From NCBI GenBank assembly GCA_016795105.1, contig JAEUIH010000059.1, forward strand, positions 1 to 46,149: a stretch of DNA of 46,149 nucleotides, in the 5' to 3' direction. Both the position numbers and the translations under genes were made by a program. The notes beneath the pieces were generated by a model. The model was not told the origin of the DNA. It saw nothing but the letters and a program-made list of their open reading frames with translations, and ran no database searches. Shown piece after piece: positions 29,380-37,478 of this stretch. Positions within the stretch are counted from its first letter, which is position 1; every line of letters starts with the position of its first letter. This stretch comes from Planctomyces sp. (GTDB taxonomy: Bacteria > Planctomycetota > Planctomycetia > Planctomycetales > Planctomycetaceae).

Positions 29380-30702
29380 ATGGCTCTGCGATTTACCCAA
29401 TCTCTGCTGTTCGTTCTGATTCTGACCAGCTCGGTATGTGCACAGACGGATCCAACCGAAACTTCGGCTCCGCTGAAAATCACGGGCGAGACGATGGGTA
29501 CCTACTACAGTGTCGTGATCGAATCACCTGGAACGAAAACTGCCGACGAAGTCAAATCGAAGATCGAGAGTACTCTTGCTGAATTCAGTCGGCAGATGTC
29601 GACCTGGGATCCGAATTCAGAGATTTCTCTGTTCAATCAGTCGCGATCAACGGACTGGTTTCCTGTCAGTGCCGACTTTGCGTTCGTGGTCAGTGAATCG
29701 CTGAGAATCCACTCGTTGAGTGATGGGATCTTTGATCCAACTCTGGCCCCTCTGATCGAAGCATGGGGGTTCGGGAAATCGAAGACTCGGAAGGTGCCAT
29801 CAAATGAGGAGCTATCCAGTGCGTTGAGCAATATTGGTATGAGAAACATCGAGGTACGTCTCGATCCTCCCGCAATCCGAAAGACAAAGCCCGAAGTCTC
29901 GATCAATCTATCAGCAATTGCTCCTGGTTTTGGAATTGATGCTGTCGCTGAAATGTTGACAAAGGAAGGCTTTGAACGCTGGCTCGTTGATATTGGTGGC
30001 GAAGCAAGGGCGGGAAATCGAAAGTTGTCCGGATCGCTCTGGAAAATCGGCGTTGAATCACCTCTCGGTGGAATTCACAAAATTGTTGAACTTGAAAACA
30101 AGGGCATCGCCACATCGGGAGACTACAGAAACTTCTTTGTCATGGATGGTGTTCGGTATTCGCATGTCCTTGACCCGCGGACAGGCCGCCCCGTGCCCAA
30201 TCCGCCCGCATCAGTTTCGATTCTGCACAGTTCGAACATGACCGCAGACGCATTGGCAACGACACTGATGGCTCTCGGCGTCGAGAAGGGTATGCAGCTG
30301 GCAGAACGAGAAAAACTCGACGTTATGTTCCTCGACGTGGACGCCAACGGCAAGGTCATTGAAACGTCTCGCGGGGCATTCGCCAGCCCCAAATCTCAAG
30401 AGACCGCATCGCTGCCCCCCGCCATCATGTCGTCCGGCGCTCTCACACCATCCTCCGTCGCCAATCAAGGCAACCCGAAACCCGCAGAAACCACCAACAG
30501 CACCTTACAGGACCTTGCAATTCCGGCAGGAGCAGCACTCGGAATCTTTTTGCTGGCACTATTGGGAATGTCCGTAGGAGCAATCTTCAACAAGAAGCAA
30601 CTCAAGGGCAGCTGCGGTGGCCTCGCATCTCTCGGCGACGGTAAAGGCGGCTCCCCCTGCGAAGTCTGCAACAAACCCAAAGAAGACTGCCCCAAAGTTT
30701 AA
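29380..30702 (+). CDS. ApbE flavin transferase fused to NqrM
   Basis: A 440-residue fusion. An N-terminal signal peptide (MALRFTQSLLFVLILTSSVCAQ-like, cleaved near VCA) leads to a periplasmic ApbE domain (about 30-340), which attaches FMN to threonine of NqrB and NqrC: TMGTYYSVVI, NLSAIAPGFGIDAVAEML, VDIGGEARAG, HVLDPRTGRPVP and NMTADALATTLMALG. After a low-complexity linker comes one membrane helix (about 386-408) and a Cys-rich tail with KKQLKGSCGGL, CEVC and EDC. This tail matches NqrM (DUF539), the factor needed to load iron into Nqr, including its four cysteines. The topology fits: ApbE outside, NqrM cysteines inside. The start at 29380 lies just behind the nqr terminator; an earlier ATG would translate the terminator and is rejected. 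The stop codon lies in a dispersed repeat. Confidence 0.92.
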   Translation: MALRFTQSLLFVLILTSSVCAQTDPTETSAPLKITGETMGTYYSVVIESPGTKTADEVKSKIESTLAEFSRQMSTWDPNSEISLFNQSRSTDWFPVSADFAFVVSESLRIHSLSDGIFDPTLAPLIEAWGFGKSKTRKVPSNEELSSALSNIGMRNIEVRLDPPAIRKTKPEVSINLSAIAPGFGIDAVAEMLTKEGFERWLVDIGGEARAGNRKLSGSLWKIGVESPLGGIHKIVELENKGIATSGDYRNFFVMDGVRYSHVLDPRTGRPVPNPPASVSILHSSNMTADALATTLMALGVEKGMQLAEREKLDVMFLDVDANGKVIETSRGAFASPKSQETASLPPAIMSSGALTPSSVANQGNPKPAETTNSTLQDLAIPAGAALGIFLLALLGMSVGAIFNKKQLKGSCGGLASLGDGKGGSPCEVCNKPKEDCPKV

Positions 30703-30750
30703 CGGCAAGCCGCAGGCGTCAGCGCAGTTTAGCGGCAAGCCGCAGGCGTC
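30696..30750. repeat. Two copies of a GCGGCAAGCCGC hairpin repeat
   Basis: Two 25-bp units (30696-30720 and 30726-30750) that differ at one base, sharing GCAAGCCGCAGGCGTC and separated by 5 bases. The core can fold (GCGGC-AA-GCCGC in the second unit). The first unit contains the TAA stop codon of the ApbE-NqrM gene. The pair lies between convergent genes. Confidence 0.88.
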
Positions 30751-30791
30751 CGTAACACATCCGCTCCGCTCAGATTCCCCTATCCAAAACC

Positions 30792-32141
30792 TCAGGCACG
30801 ACTTCGATCCAGCAAACACGCAACAAGCAGGATCACTCCCAGTGCAATCTTCTGATCGAAAGAGCCCAGCCCGATCAGATTCATACCATTGCCAATGACT
30901 GCGATCATGATGGCACCGGTCAGGGTTCCGAGCACCCGTCCTTCGCCACCCATGAGTGATGTTCCACCCACGACAACGGCGGCAATCACTTCCATTTCAT
31001 ACATCAGACCGAATGTGGGATTTCCGGCTCCCAGTTTCGATGCCAGAAGTATTCCGCTGACCCCGGATAATGTTCCAGCGATCGCATAGGTCAGGATCAG
31101 CGACCAGCGGACACGAATCCCGGCAAGCCGCGCGCCTTCGCGGTTTCCTCCAATGGCATACAGGATTCGCCCGACGACGGAGTACTTCATCACACAATGA
31201 GCCATGACATAGAGGCACACCATGACAACGATTGGCATCGGCAGCCCAAACGAGAATTCAGTACCCGGAACTTTGATGCCGATCGTTCCTCCCGGTGATT
31301 TGAATACGGCTGGTACCTGATCAAAGGAACCACCGTCGGAAATCCGAAATGCGATTCCGCTGGCAATCATCATCATCGCCAGTGTCGCAATAAATGGTGG
31401 AAGCTTTCCTATCGTCACAAGAACGCCGTTCATAAGTCCCATGGCTGTCGTCAGCAAAACTGCCGCTGTCATCGCCATGATGACGAACCCAACAGAGGCC
31501 GACGTTCCCTGTCCGTAGTTCTGAATCAGGAGTGTTGAAACGACCGCCGACAAAGCCACCAGCGAACCAACACTCAGATCGATCCCGCCTGTGATGACGA
31601 CCATCGTCATCCCAATCGCAACAATTGCTGATATTGCAGCCTGATCCAGAATCACAAGGATGTTGGAGAACTTCAGGAAATTCGGCCAGTCGTAGGGGCG
31701 TGGTGAATAGCACCGCTGAACTCCGATCTCCGGCATTCGTTCCCAGAACGGCCAACCCGCAGAAATCCCGCTGCAGCCCACAGCATCAATTTTCTGCCCC
31801 TGATCCAAAAGTGTCTGGACTGCACTTCTGACGTCAGACGGACGTCCTGCAATCACACCAACAACTTCTACTCCGCGATCCTGCAGCGTTGATGCCAGCG
31901 ACTGGGCCATCAGCTTGTCTGCGTCACTGGCGGGGAAGGCCACGAAAACTCGGGCCTCGGTTCCGGCTGCTTCCACAATCAGATCAGCAACCTGCCGAAC
32001 GGCCTCTGAGCCTTCCGGATACTGAGTCGCGATCGTGGCTCGACTAAACAACACAACAAGCGCCAGCAGAACAAGAATGGTTCCATAGTTTTTCAGCACA
32101 AAGCTGAGCCGGCCGCGGAAGTTGGTCTGCATTGCTGCCAT
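30792..32141 (-). CDS. Sugar ABC transporter permease (RbsC type) with inserted domain
   Basis: A 449-residue inner-membrane permease of the ribose/galactose/xylose class. Family segments are GGIDLSVGSLVALSAVVST, IATLAMMMIASGIAF, AIGGNREGARLAGI and VVGGTSLMGGEG-RVLGTLTGA. Usual members have about 320-340 residues. Here about 105 extra residues (roughly 38-145) lie between the first membrane helix and the rest; they are hydrophilic, without helices, and alpha/beta-like (ARVFVAFPASDADKLMAQ, GVEVVGVIAGRPSDVRSAV). The insertion should face the periplasm and resembles part of a substrate-binding fold. AGGA lies 8 bases before the ATG. It follows the ATPase gene by 2 bases. Substrate not determined. 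Confidence 0.92.
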   Translation of the reverse strand: MAAMQTNFRGRLSFVLKNYGTILVLLALVVLFSRATIATQYPEGSEAVRQVADLIVEAAGTEARVFVAFPASDADKLMAQSLASTLQDRGVEVVGVIAGRPSDVRSAVQTLLDQGQKIDAVGCSGISAGWPFWERMPEIGVQRCYSPRPYDWPNFLKFSNILVILDQAAISAIVAIGMTMVVITGGIDLSVGSLVALSAVVSTLLIQNYGQGTSASVGFVIMAMTAAVLLTTAMGLMNGVLVTIGKLPPFIATLAMMMIASGIAFRISDGGSFDQVPAVFKSPGGTIGIKVPGTEFSFGLPMPIVVMVCLYVMAHCVMKYSVVGRILYAIGGNREGARLAGIRVRWSLILTYAIAGTLSGVSGILLASKLGAGNPTFGLMYEMEVIAAVVVGGTSLMGGEGRVLGTLTGAIMIAVIGNGMNLIGLGSFDQKIALGVILLVACLLDRSRA

Positions 32142-32143
32142 TC

Positions 32144-33652
32144 TTAAAGTCCTGTCGCCAGTTCCATAACGTCTTCCTGAGTTGCTCCGCGTACGTCGGA
32201 GATCTCACCGGCAATTCGGCCGGCACGCATTACGATGATTCGGTCGCTCAATGCAAATACTTCGGCGAGTTCAGAACTGATCAGAAGGACTGCTTTTCCC
32301 GAATCAGCGAGAGCAGAAATCAGCTGGTAGATCTCCTGACGCGCACCGACATCCACCCCTCGTGTTGGCTCATCAAAGATATAGACGTCTGCGTCTTTTT
32401 CGAGCCAACGCGCCAGCAGGACCTTCTGTTGATTTCCGCCGGAGAGATTGCGAATTGGCTGATCCATCCCTGAAATTCGGATCCTCAGTGAATCAACAAA
32501 CCGTCTGAACGCCGTCCGTTCAAGCAAACGGTTCATCCAGCCCCACCACTGGAAACGATCGAGGTTAGCGATTGAAAAATTTTCGCACACACTCCGAGCC
32601 GGAATGATGCCTTCCGCTTTTCGATCTTCTGAAAGGAAACAGATGCCGGCGCTGATGGCTTCCCGCGGATTCCGAATTCGGACCGAAACCCCGTTGATTG
32701 TGATCTGACCGCGTTCTGCCGGATCTGCCCCAAACAGCAGTCGAGCCAGTTCTGTTCGACCTGCACCAACCAGTCCCGTGAGTCCAACAATTTCATGTCG
32801 GTACAGCGACAGCGATGCTTCCTGCACAGACGCCCCGCGACAGAGTCCGGTTGCGGTGAGGCAGAGTTCTCCACGCGTTCCTGTTTCTCGCAAAAATTCA
32901 CGGTCCAGCGATCGGCCGACCATCAATTCGATCAGACGCCTGCGATCGAGCGATGACACGGGCTCCGTAGCCACCGACTCTCCGTCTCGCAACACCTGGA
33001 CTCGATCCGTCAGCGCCAGCACTTCCTCGAGTCGATGGCTGATGTAGATCATCCCGATGCCACGACTTCTGAGATCTCTCATCAGCCGAAACAGGTGTTC
33101 GGATTCCTGTGGCGACAGTGCTGCCGTGGGCTCATCAAGTACCAGAATACGAATTTTGCTGTGCACCACCCGCACGATTTCAATCAGTTGCTGCTGAGCT
33201 ACCGAGAGTTCACGCACAGGAACGCCCAGCGGTAGATTGACACCCATCTCTTCAAAGAGTCTTCGGGCTTCGCGACGTTCCTGTTTCGATCGATTCCAGA
33301 ATCCCGTGCCTGGTTTTCCCAGTGTGAGATTTGCACATGCATCCAGTGTTGGGATCAGACTCAATTCCTGATGAATCACACCCACACCAGCCTGAGCCGC
33401 AGCAAATGGCGAATCCAGACGAACTGACTTTCCGGAAATCAGAATCTCGCCATGGTCCGGCGGAAATACTCCAGCGAGAACTTTGATCAAAGTACTCTTG
33501 CCAGCCCCATTCTCGCCCATTAACCCAAGGATCTCTCCGTGGTTCAACTGCAAAGAGACCTGATGTAGAGCACGCACCCCCGGGAATGACTTCGAGATTT
33601 CTCGCAGTTCCAGCAACTGTCCCTGAGACCTTTCCGGCTCATTCGATACCAT
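32144..33652 (-). CDS. Sugar ABC transporter ATPase, two-cassette (RbsA/MglA type)
   Basis: A roughly 502-residue protein with two fused ABC cassettes, as in RbsA, MglA and XylG. The first has Walker A GENGAGKST, a degenerate signature (LSVAQQQLIEIVR) and Walker B ILVLDEPTAALSPQE. The second has a degenerate Walker A (GLVGAGRTE), an intact LSGGNQQKVLLARWL and YIFDEPTRGVDVGA. Degeneracy of the second Walker A is usual in this family. The ATG at 33652 has AGGA 8 bases upstream; another ATG lies 9 bases earlier without such a site. It is the middle gene of a binding-protein, ATPase, permease operon. Confidence 0.95.
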   Translation of the reverse strand: MVSNEPERSQGQLLELREISKSFPGVRALHQVSLQLNHGEILGLMGENGAGKSTLIKVLAGVFPPDHGEILISGKSVRLDSPFAAAQAGVGVIHQELSLIPTLDACANLTLGKPGTGFWNRSKQERREARRLFEEMGVNLPLGVPVRELSVAQQQLIEIVRVVHSKIRILVLDEPTAALSPQESEHLFRLMRDLRSRGIGMIYISHRLEEVLALTDRVQVLRDGESVATEPVSSLDRRRLIELMVGRSLDREFLRETGTRGELCLTATGLCRGASVQEASLSLYRHEIVGLTGLVGAGRTELARLLFGADPAERGQITINGVSVRIRNPREAISAGICFLSEDRKAEGIIPARSVCENFSIANLDRFQWWGWMNRLLERTAFRRFVDSLRIRISGMDQPIRNLSGGNQQKVLLARWLEKDADVYIFDEPTRGVDVGARQEIYQLISALADSGKAVLLISSELAEVFALSDRIIVMRAGRIAGEISDVRGATQEDVMELATGL

Positions 33653-33671
33653 CGTGTTCATCCTGAGCCCA

Positions 33672-34778
33672 CTACTTACTGAGTTCAGGGTCTTTCATCG
33701 CGTCTTCACGATAATAGAGCTTCGACGGGATCAGCACTTCCCTGGGAACCTCTTCTCCTTCAAAGTACTTCAGAATCATTGCAATCGTGGTGCGCCCCAT
33801 CTCATCGGGAAACTGAACCGGGTCACAGAGAATCTTGCCTTCGAGGATCGCCTTTTTCCCTTCGTACGCTCCGTCAAAGCCAATGATCTGAATTTGTTTC
33901 GTCTTATTCGCCGCTTCGACAGCTACATAAGCACCAAGCGCTGATGGATCGTTAATGGCGAAAATCGCGTTAAGATCCGGATGTGCTTCAATGGCATCCT
34001 GAGCGGCCGCATGACCAGGCTCCCTTGCGCCTCGTCCATCAAGCGTCTTTACAACCTCTATCCTGCTTTCACCCGCGGCGTTGTGAGCATCCACAACCTC
34101 CATGAAGCCTTTTACTCGCAGTTGACATGACTCCACGTCAGGATAACCAATCACAGCAACTCTGCCGCCGGTCTCTCCCAGCAGCTTTACCATTGCATCA
34201 CCAGCCAGTTTGCCTCCCTGATAGTTGTCTGTCGCAACATGACATACCACTTCTGCATCGGTTCCGGCGTATTTAATATCGTTTGTGAACACCGGAATCC
34301 CGGCAGCATTCGCCTTTCGGATCGCTTCGCCAATTGCACTGGAGTCACAGGGATTCAAAACAATTGCTGAAACGCCCTTCACAATAAAGTCTTCGACCTG
34401 TGATGTCTGCTGACTGACATCCTGCTCCCCGGACACAACAATCACTTCGTAACCATGCTTCTCCGCTTCTGCCTTCATCGTGTCGGCAATGACTTTGAAG
34501 AATGGGTTGGTGAGGGTGAGCGTTGAAAACGCAATCGTTCCCCGCTTGCGGCTCGATCCGTTGCTGTTTCCGTTTTGAGTCGGCTCCTCAAGTCCTGTGG
34601 GAGGTTCTTCGGGAACCGCGTCTCCTGATCCCCCACCAGTAGCATCACCGCTTCCGGCTGAACTGGACGCAGTTCCTCCTGTCGCCGCAGCATCCGAGGA
34701 CGTCTCTCCACATCCTATTGAGACCAGTGCACTCAACATCACGAAGCTGACCATGAACTGTTGCGTTGTGGATTTCAC
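33672..34778 (-). CDS. Sugar-binding lipoprotein of the ABC transporter (RbsB type)
   Basis: A 368-residue periplasmic binding protein of the ribose-binding family, exported as a lipoprotein: hydrophobic N-terminus ending in ALVSIGC (Cys near 23). A Ser/Gly/Glu-rich linker leads to two alpha/beta lobes (TIAFSTLTLTNPFFKVIADT, VKGVSAIVLNPCDSSAIGEA, IPVFTNDIKYAGTDAEVV, AIFAINDPSALGAYVAVEAA, IIGFDGAYEGKKAI). The start is GTG at 34778: GGGAG lies 7 bases upstream, while the longest frame begins at an ATG without one. It opens the operon; the ATPase gene follows about 20 bases on. The ligand is most likely a simple sugar or polyol; no catabolic gene nearby tells which. Confidence 0.93.
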   Translation of the reverse strand: MKSTTQQFMVSFVMLSALVSIGCGETSSDAAATGGTASSSAGSGDATGGGSGDAVPEEPPTGLEEPTQNGNSNGSSRKRGTIAFSTLTLTNPFFKVIADTMKAEAEKHGYEVIVVSGEQDVSQQTSQVEDFIVKGVSAIVLNPCDSSAIGEAIRKANAAGIPVFTNDIKYAGTDAEVVCHVATDNYQGGKLAGDAMVKLLGETGGRVAVIGYPDVESCQLRVKGFMEVVDAHNAAGESRIEVVKTLDGRGAREPGHAAAQDAIEAHPDLNAIFAINDPSALGAYVAVEAANKTKQIQIIGFDGAYEGKKAILEGKILCDPVQFPDEMGRTTIAMILKYFEGEEVPREVLIPSKLYYREDAMKDPELSK

Positions 34779-34969
34779 CTGACCGCTCCCGGCTGAACTC
34801 AAATTCAATGCTGCACTCACTCTGCTCCGATCCTGTGAGCTACCTGTTCAGGAGTATGCCCGATCACTGCACAGATTACCACCGAACTTGAACAGACAGC
34901 CCCCCCGGCATAGCATCAGGTACCTCCAGAGAATTTACACCATGACGAACCACAGGATGGAGTCTTCTA

Positions 34970-35590
34970 ATGCCCAGAGCAATTCAACGTCTGCTCGCCC
35001 CCTTCTACAGACATGCTTTCCTTCCGCTGAACGATCAATTCACACAATGGAAACACCTTGCCGTCAACGCATATCATCAGATTGATCAGGTTGTCTCAAG
35101 TTCCCCGGCAACCTGCGCAAGTGCAGCCGCAGTAGTCCTGATCGGACTGAGAATCCTGCGTTCTACCGACGAGCCCCCCGAGGTAACTCTGCATACCCTA
35201 AATGCTGTGGCCGCTTTTGCGGTTGATGGAGATACCATTGAACTCAACGATGGAACTCGAGTTCGTCTGAGCGGGATCGATACACCGGAACGTTTAACAC
35301 CCCGGAATCCAGCAGACGCCGAACTCGCAGATGCTGCAAACGCATGGCTTCACTCCCGAATCGCTGGAAGGCCCGTCAAAGTCGTTTCTGAATCGACGCG
35401 GACAGATCGATACGGGCGGATTACAGGCTGGATCTTTGACGATCGGGATGCTCTCGTTAACGAGGAGATCATCCAACTGGGCTTCTCAAAGCTGGTCGTC
35501 GACTACGGTTTGCCGGAGTCGCTCGAACCTCGACTGCGCCGAGCCGAGGCAATTGCACGGGCAAAGAGGGCAGGGCTGTGGGCAGATTAG
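34970..35590 (+). CDS. Membrane-anchored staphylococcal-nuclease-like protein
   Basis: A 206-residue protein. An N-terminal basic part and a hydrophobic stretch (about 50-66, CASAAAVVLIGLRIL) suggest anchoring, followed by an SNase domain (about 75-205). The calcium-site and catalytic residues of the fold are present: DGDTIEL, VRLSGIDTPE (Arg, Asp and Glu) and TRTDRYGRITGWIF (second Arg). The C-terminus is the typical KRAGLWA. A thermonuclease acting on DNA or RNA outside the membrane is expected. GGAG lies 7 bases before the ATG. It is divergent from the transporter operon. Confidence 0.9.
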   Translation: MPRAIQRLLAPFYRHAFLPLNDQFTQWKHLAVNAYHQIDQVVSSSPATCASAAAVVLIGLRILRSTDEPPEVTLHTLNAVAAFAVDGDTIELNDGTRVRLSGIDTPERLTPRNPADAELADAANAWLHSRIAGRPVKVVSESTRTDRYGRITGWIFDDRDALVNEEIIQLGFSKLVVDYGLPESLEPRLRRAEAIARAKRAGLWAD

Positions 35591-35625
35591 TAATCTTCAG
35601 CGAGATTGACTACGCTGAATGCAGG

Positions 35626-35652
35626 CCAGCGACCAATAACTCAGGTCGCTGG
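35626..35652 (+). terminator. Hairpin between the SNase and DUF550 genes
   Basis: A 9-bp perfect stem (CCAGCGACC, 35626-35634, with GGTCGCTGG, 35644-35652) and a 9-base loop lie 36 bases past the SNase stop. Only a short T-run follows, so terminator function is tentative. Confidence 0.45.
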
Positions 35653-35697
35653 TCAGGTTTCGGCATTTCGCTTTGCGTGATCGGTCAGGAGTAAGAA

Positions 35698-36060
35698 GTG
35701 GACCCACAGAACTCAGCGGACGACAACCACAGTCTGGCACTTGGAAATAGCCTTCATCGACTCGCCGTAGACCAAGCAGAATGGTCGCAGGCAACATTCG
35801 GAACCGATCAGGAACGCGGACCGCTCGGCGCTTTACGTCACCTTGAACGCGAAGCACGAGAAGTTCAGGAAGCGCCGGGAGACGTCGAAGAATATGCAGA
35901 CTGTTTGCTGCTGATCCTCGACGCTGCTCGGCGAGCTGGCTTCAGCCCACTTCGGTTGATCGAAGCAGCAAGCGCGAAGATGCAAGTCAATCGCGCACGC
36001 CAGTGGCCTCGTCCGGTGGACGATCAGCCCGTGGAACACATCCGGCACACCCAAATGTAG
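35698..36060 (+). CDS. DUF550 / MazG-like nucleotide pyrophosphohydrolase
   Basis: A 120-residue protein resembling the DUF550 branch of the all-alpha NTP pyrophosphohydrolases. Visible features are TFGTDQERGPLGALRHLERE, the metal-binding EREAREVQEAPGDVEEYADC (an ExxE ... ExxD pattern), RAGFSPLRLIEAA and KMQVNRARQWP. The family hydrolyses (d)NTPs to monophosphates, which would act in nucleotide-pool cleaning. The start is GTG with a perfect AGGAG 6 bases upstream; no ATG alternative keeps the whole domain. The stop codon TAG is part of the first GTAG repeat of the array that follows. Confidence 0.82.
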   Translation: MDPQNSADDNHSLALGNSLHRLAVDQAEWSQATFGTDQERGPLGALRHLEREAREVQEAPGDVEEYADCLLLILDAARRAGFSPLRLIEAASAKMQVNRARQWPRPVDDQPVEHIRHTQM

Positions 36061-36273
36061 CTTCACATTCCTGCCCCAGCCGCCCCAGTGCGTAGCTTGG
36101 GCATTCCTGCCCGAGCCACCCCTGCCAAATGTAGCTTGGGCATTCCTGCCCGAGCCGCCCCTGCGCGATGGCAGTGCTCGAACCAGAGCGAGACGGGCAG
36201 GAATGCCCATCCTACTTAGTTGGCCGCCCATGCGCCGAACCAGTGCGGTGACGGGCAGGAATGCCCATCCTAC
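36057..36273. repeat. REP-like GTAG hairpin array A
   Basis: Five related units. Three read rightward and begin GTAGCTT (36057, degenerate; 36092; 36131); two read leftward and begin GTAGGAT on the minus strand (36190-36215 and 36249-36273). Apart from the first, each contains GGGCATTCCTGCCC, a 5-bp stem with a TTCC loop. The 5'-GTAG foot before a hairpin and the facing arrangement are features of REP/BIME elements. The array lies between the stop codons of convergent genes. Segment 36092-36220 recurs inverted at 40712-40840 with one mismatch in 129 bases. Confidence 0.9.
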
Positions 36274-36293
36274 CTAGTTGGACGCTGTGGTGA

Positions 36294-36593
36294 TTAGTTC
36301 AGGCCAGGAAGTGCAAACGGATCCTGCGCAACTGGCTTAACCAGTTCACCATTTCGGATCAGGCTCACAGGTACACGACGACGAACTGGGGTGCCTTCTT
36401 CGATAACGCGAACGCGCTTCAGGTTCTTGCGGAACTTGCGTTTTGCAATACCGGTGGTTTTTCGACCGTTACCACCAAGATACTTGGCCTTACCGCGTTC
36501 GGTCTTTGTGTGACCATTCCCTGGTTTCAGGTCGCCGTAGAGTTCCAGGCGAGCGGCTCGTTTAATTCGTTTATTCTTCTTCAGAGTACTCAT
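36294..36593 (-). CDS. rpmB: Divergent ribosomal protein bL28
   Basis: A small, very basic protein of 99 residues. The segment [19 protein letters not shown] and the following [17 protein letters not shown] align by eye with the core of bL28 (R-F-x-P-N-L-x-x-V-R-V ... C-x-x-C-L-x-x-G-x-V). The zinc-type cysteines of some bL28 proteins are absent. The N-terminus ([20 protein letters not shown]) is longer than usual and lacks the classic CxxxGK start. The ATG at 36593 is chosen from domain extent; no strong ribosome site is seen, and the longer frame would run through the hairpin at 36782-36811. Single gene; the neighbours are not ribosomal. The family call rests on motif resemblance only. Confidence 0.62.
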   Translation of the reverse strand: MSTLKKNKRIKRAARLELYGDLKPGNGHTKTERGKAKYLGGNGRKTTGIAKRKFRKNLKRVRVIEEGTPVRRRVPVSLIRNGELVKPVAQDPFALPGLN

Positions 36594-36781
36594 GTTAGTT
36601 TGTTTCTGCTGAAAACTGGCAGCGGAATTTCCATTTCCGCTCATTCGAACGATGAACGAGTTCGGTCGATTTGGAAGAGGCGAAGGATAATCGGACCGGG
36701 GCTCAAGTTCAATTGAGTTTTGGCATGTGAAATTGCATTCTTCGGCGGAAATCGCTCTGAAATTGGGCCTCTCAACGGGAA

Positions 36782-36811
36782 AAGCCCAACATTTTTGCAA
36801 ATGTTGGGCTT
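36782..36811 (-). terminator. Terminator of the small cytochrome gene
   Basis: A perfect 13-bp stem (AAGCCCAACATTT, 36782-36794, with its complement at 36799-36811) and a 4-base loop. Read leftward it ends in CTTTTCCC, a short T-run. It lies 68 bases past the stop of the gene at 36880 and upstream of the bL28-like gene. Confidence 0.8.
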
Positions 36812-36879
36812 ATGTGATCAAATCCGTGGCAAATTTGCTGGATTTGTTGAAAAGTCAATTTCTCAGAAAGCCAGCGAAA

Positions 36880-37260
36880 TTACTGAGCAACTTCGTTGGT
36901 GCCTGGGAGTGTTCCTTCTTTGATCAGGTCGCCAAAGGTCTTGCCTTCAGTCTTGCTGGCTTCTTTCTCAGCCTTTGTGATTGCTTCCTTGATCTTCGCT
37001 TCGTCTGTTTCGTTCTTCTTGCCAAGCCCCTTGCCTACTGCAAGTCCATAGTTGTTTCGATCTGTCTTCTTTGTACCTGGATGGCACATTGCACAGGTCA
37101 GTTTTCCATCCGTCTGCTTCTTTGCAAGGTCCGGATACGTTGCTGTTGCAACGGTCAGGTACTTTGGCCGAGCAGAAGCTTCGCCACCAGAAACAACGAC
37201 AACGGCAACCATTACAGCGCCCGCGATTGCAACGCGGACCACGTTCTTCAACGTCAGCAT
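36880..37260 (-). CDS. Small single-haem c-type cytochrome-like protein
   Basis: A 126-residue secreted protein. The N-terminal signal peptide (NVVRVAIAGAVMVAVVVVSG, cleaved near EASA) is followed by one haem c motif, CAMCH (about 56-60, in GKLTCAMCHPGTKKTDRNNYG). The rest is Lys/Glu-rich (AKIKEAITKAEKEASKTEGK), probably helical. There is no obvious distal methionine motif. The ATG at 37260 lies 6 bases after a perfect GGAGGT, a strong site, so high expression is likely; its own terminator follows. An electron carrier in the periplasm is the natural reading, but the family is not one I can name. Confidence 0.8.
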   Translation of the reverse strand: MLTLKNVVRVAIAGAVMVAVVVVSGGEASARPKYLTVATATYPDLAKKQTDGKLTCAMCHPGTKKTDRNNYGLAVGKGLGKKNETDEAKIKEAITKAEKEASKTEGKTFGDLIKEGTLPGTNEVAQ

Positions 37261-37478
37261 CAAAATACCTCCAGAAATTCATTTTCCAACGTCTGCCACC
37301 ACGGAGCAGCGACGACACCATTCTTCGACATTGGCCCCAAAGAATCAACGGTCAAAATGGTTTTATAAAACAGAACAAATTTTTAGAGCGTCCATACGCC
37401 GGATGTCAACCCTTCCGATGGAATCTGTTCCCCAGGTTAACAAACCCGTTTGTCAGGCATTCTGACTCATCAAGGTCT

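Noticed and set aside
35698-36060. Reading the DUF550 protein as part of a phage 2-aminoadenine (Z-genome) system
   Set aside because: MazZ-type enzymes are related, but no PurZ, DatZ or phage genes are nearby; ordinary nucleotide-pool hydrolysis is sufficient.
35833-36231. Minus-strand frame with ARLALVRALPSRRGGSGRNA
   Set aside because: It is the translation of the GTAG repeat array; the same peptide appears from the other copy at 40662-40892.
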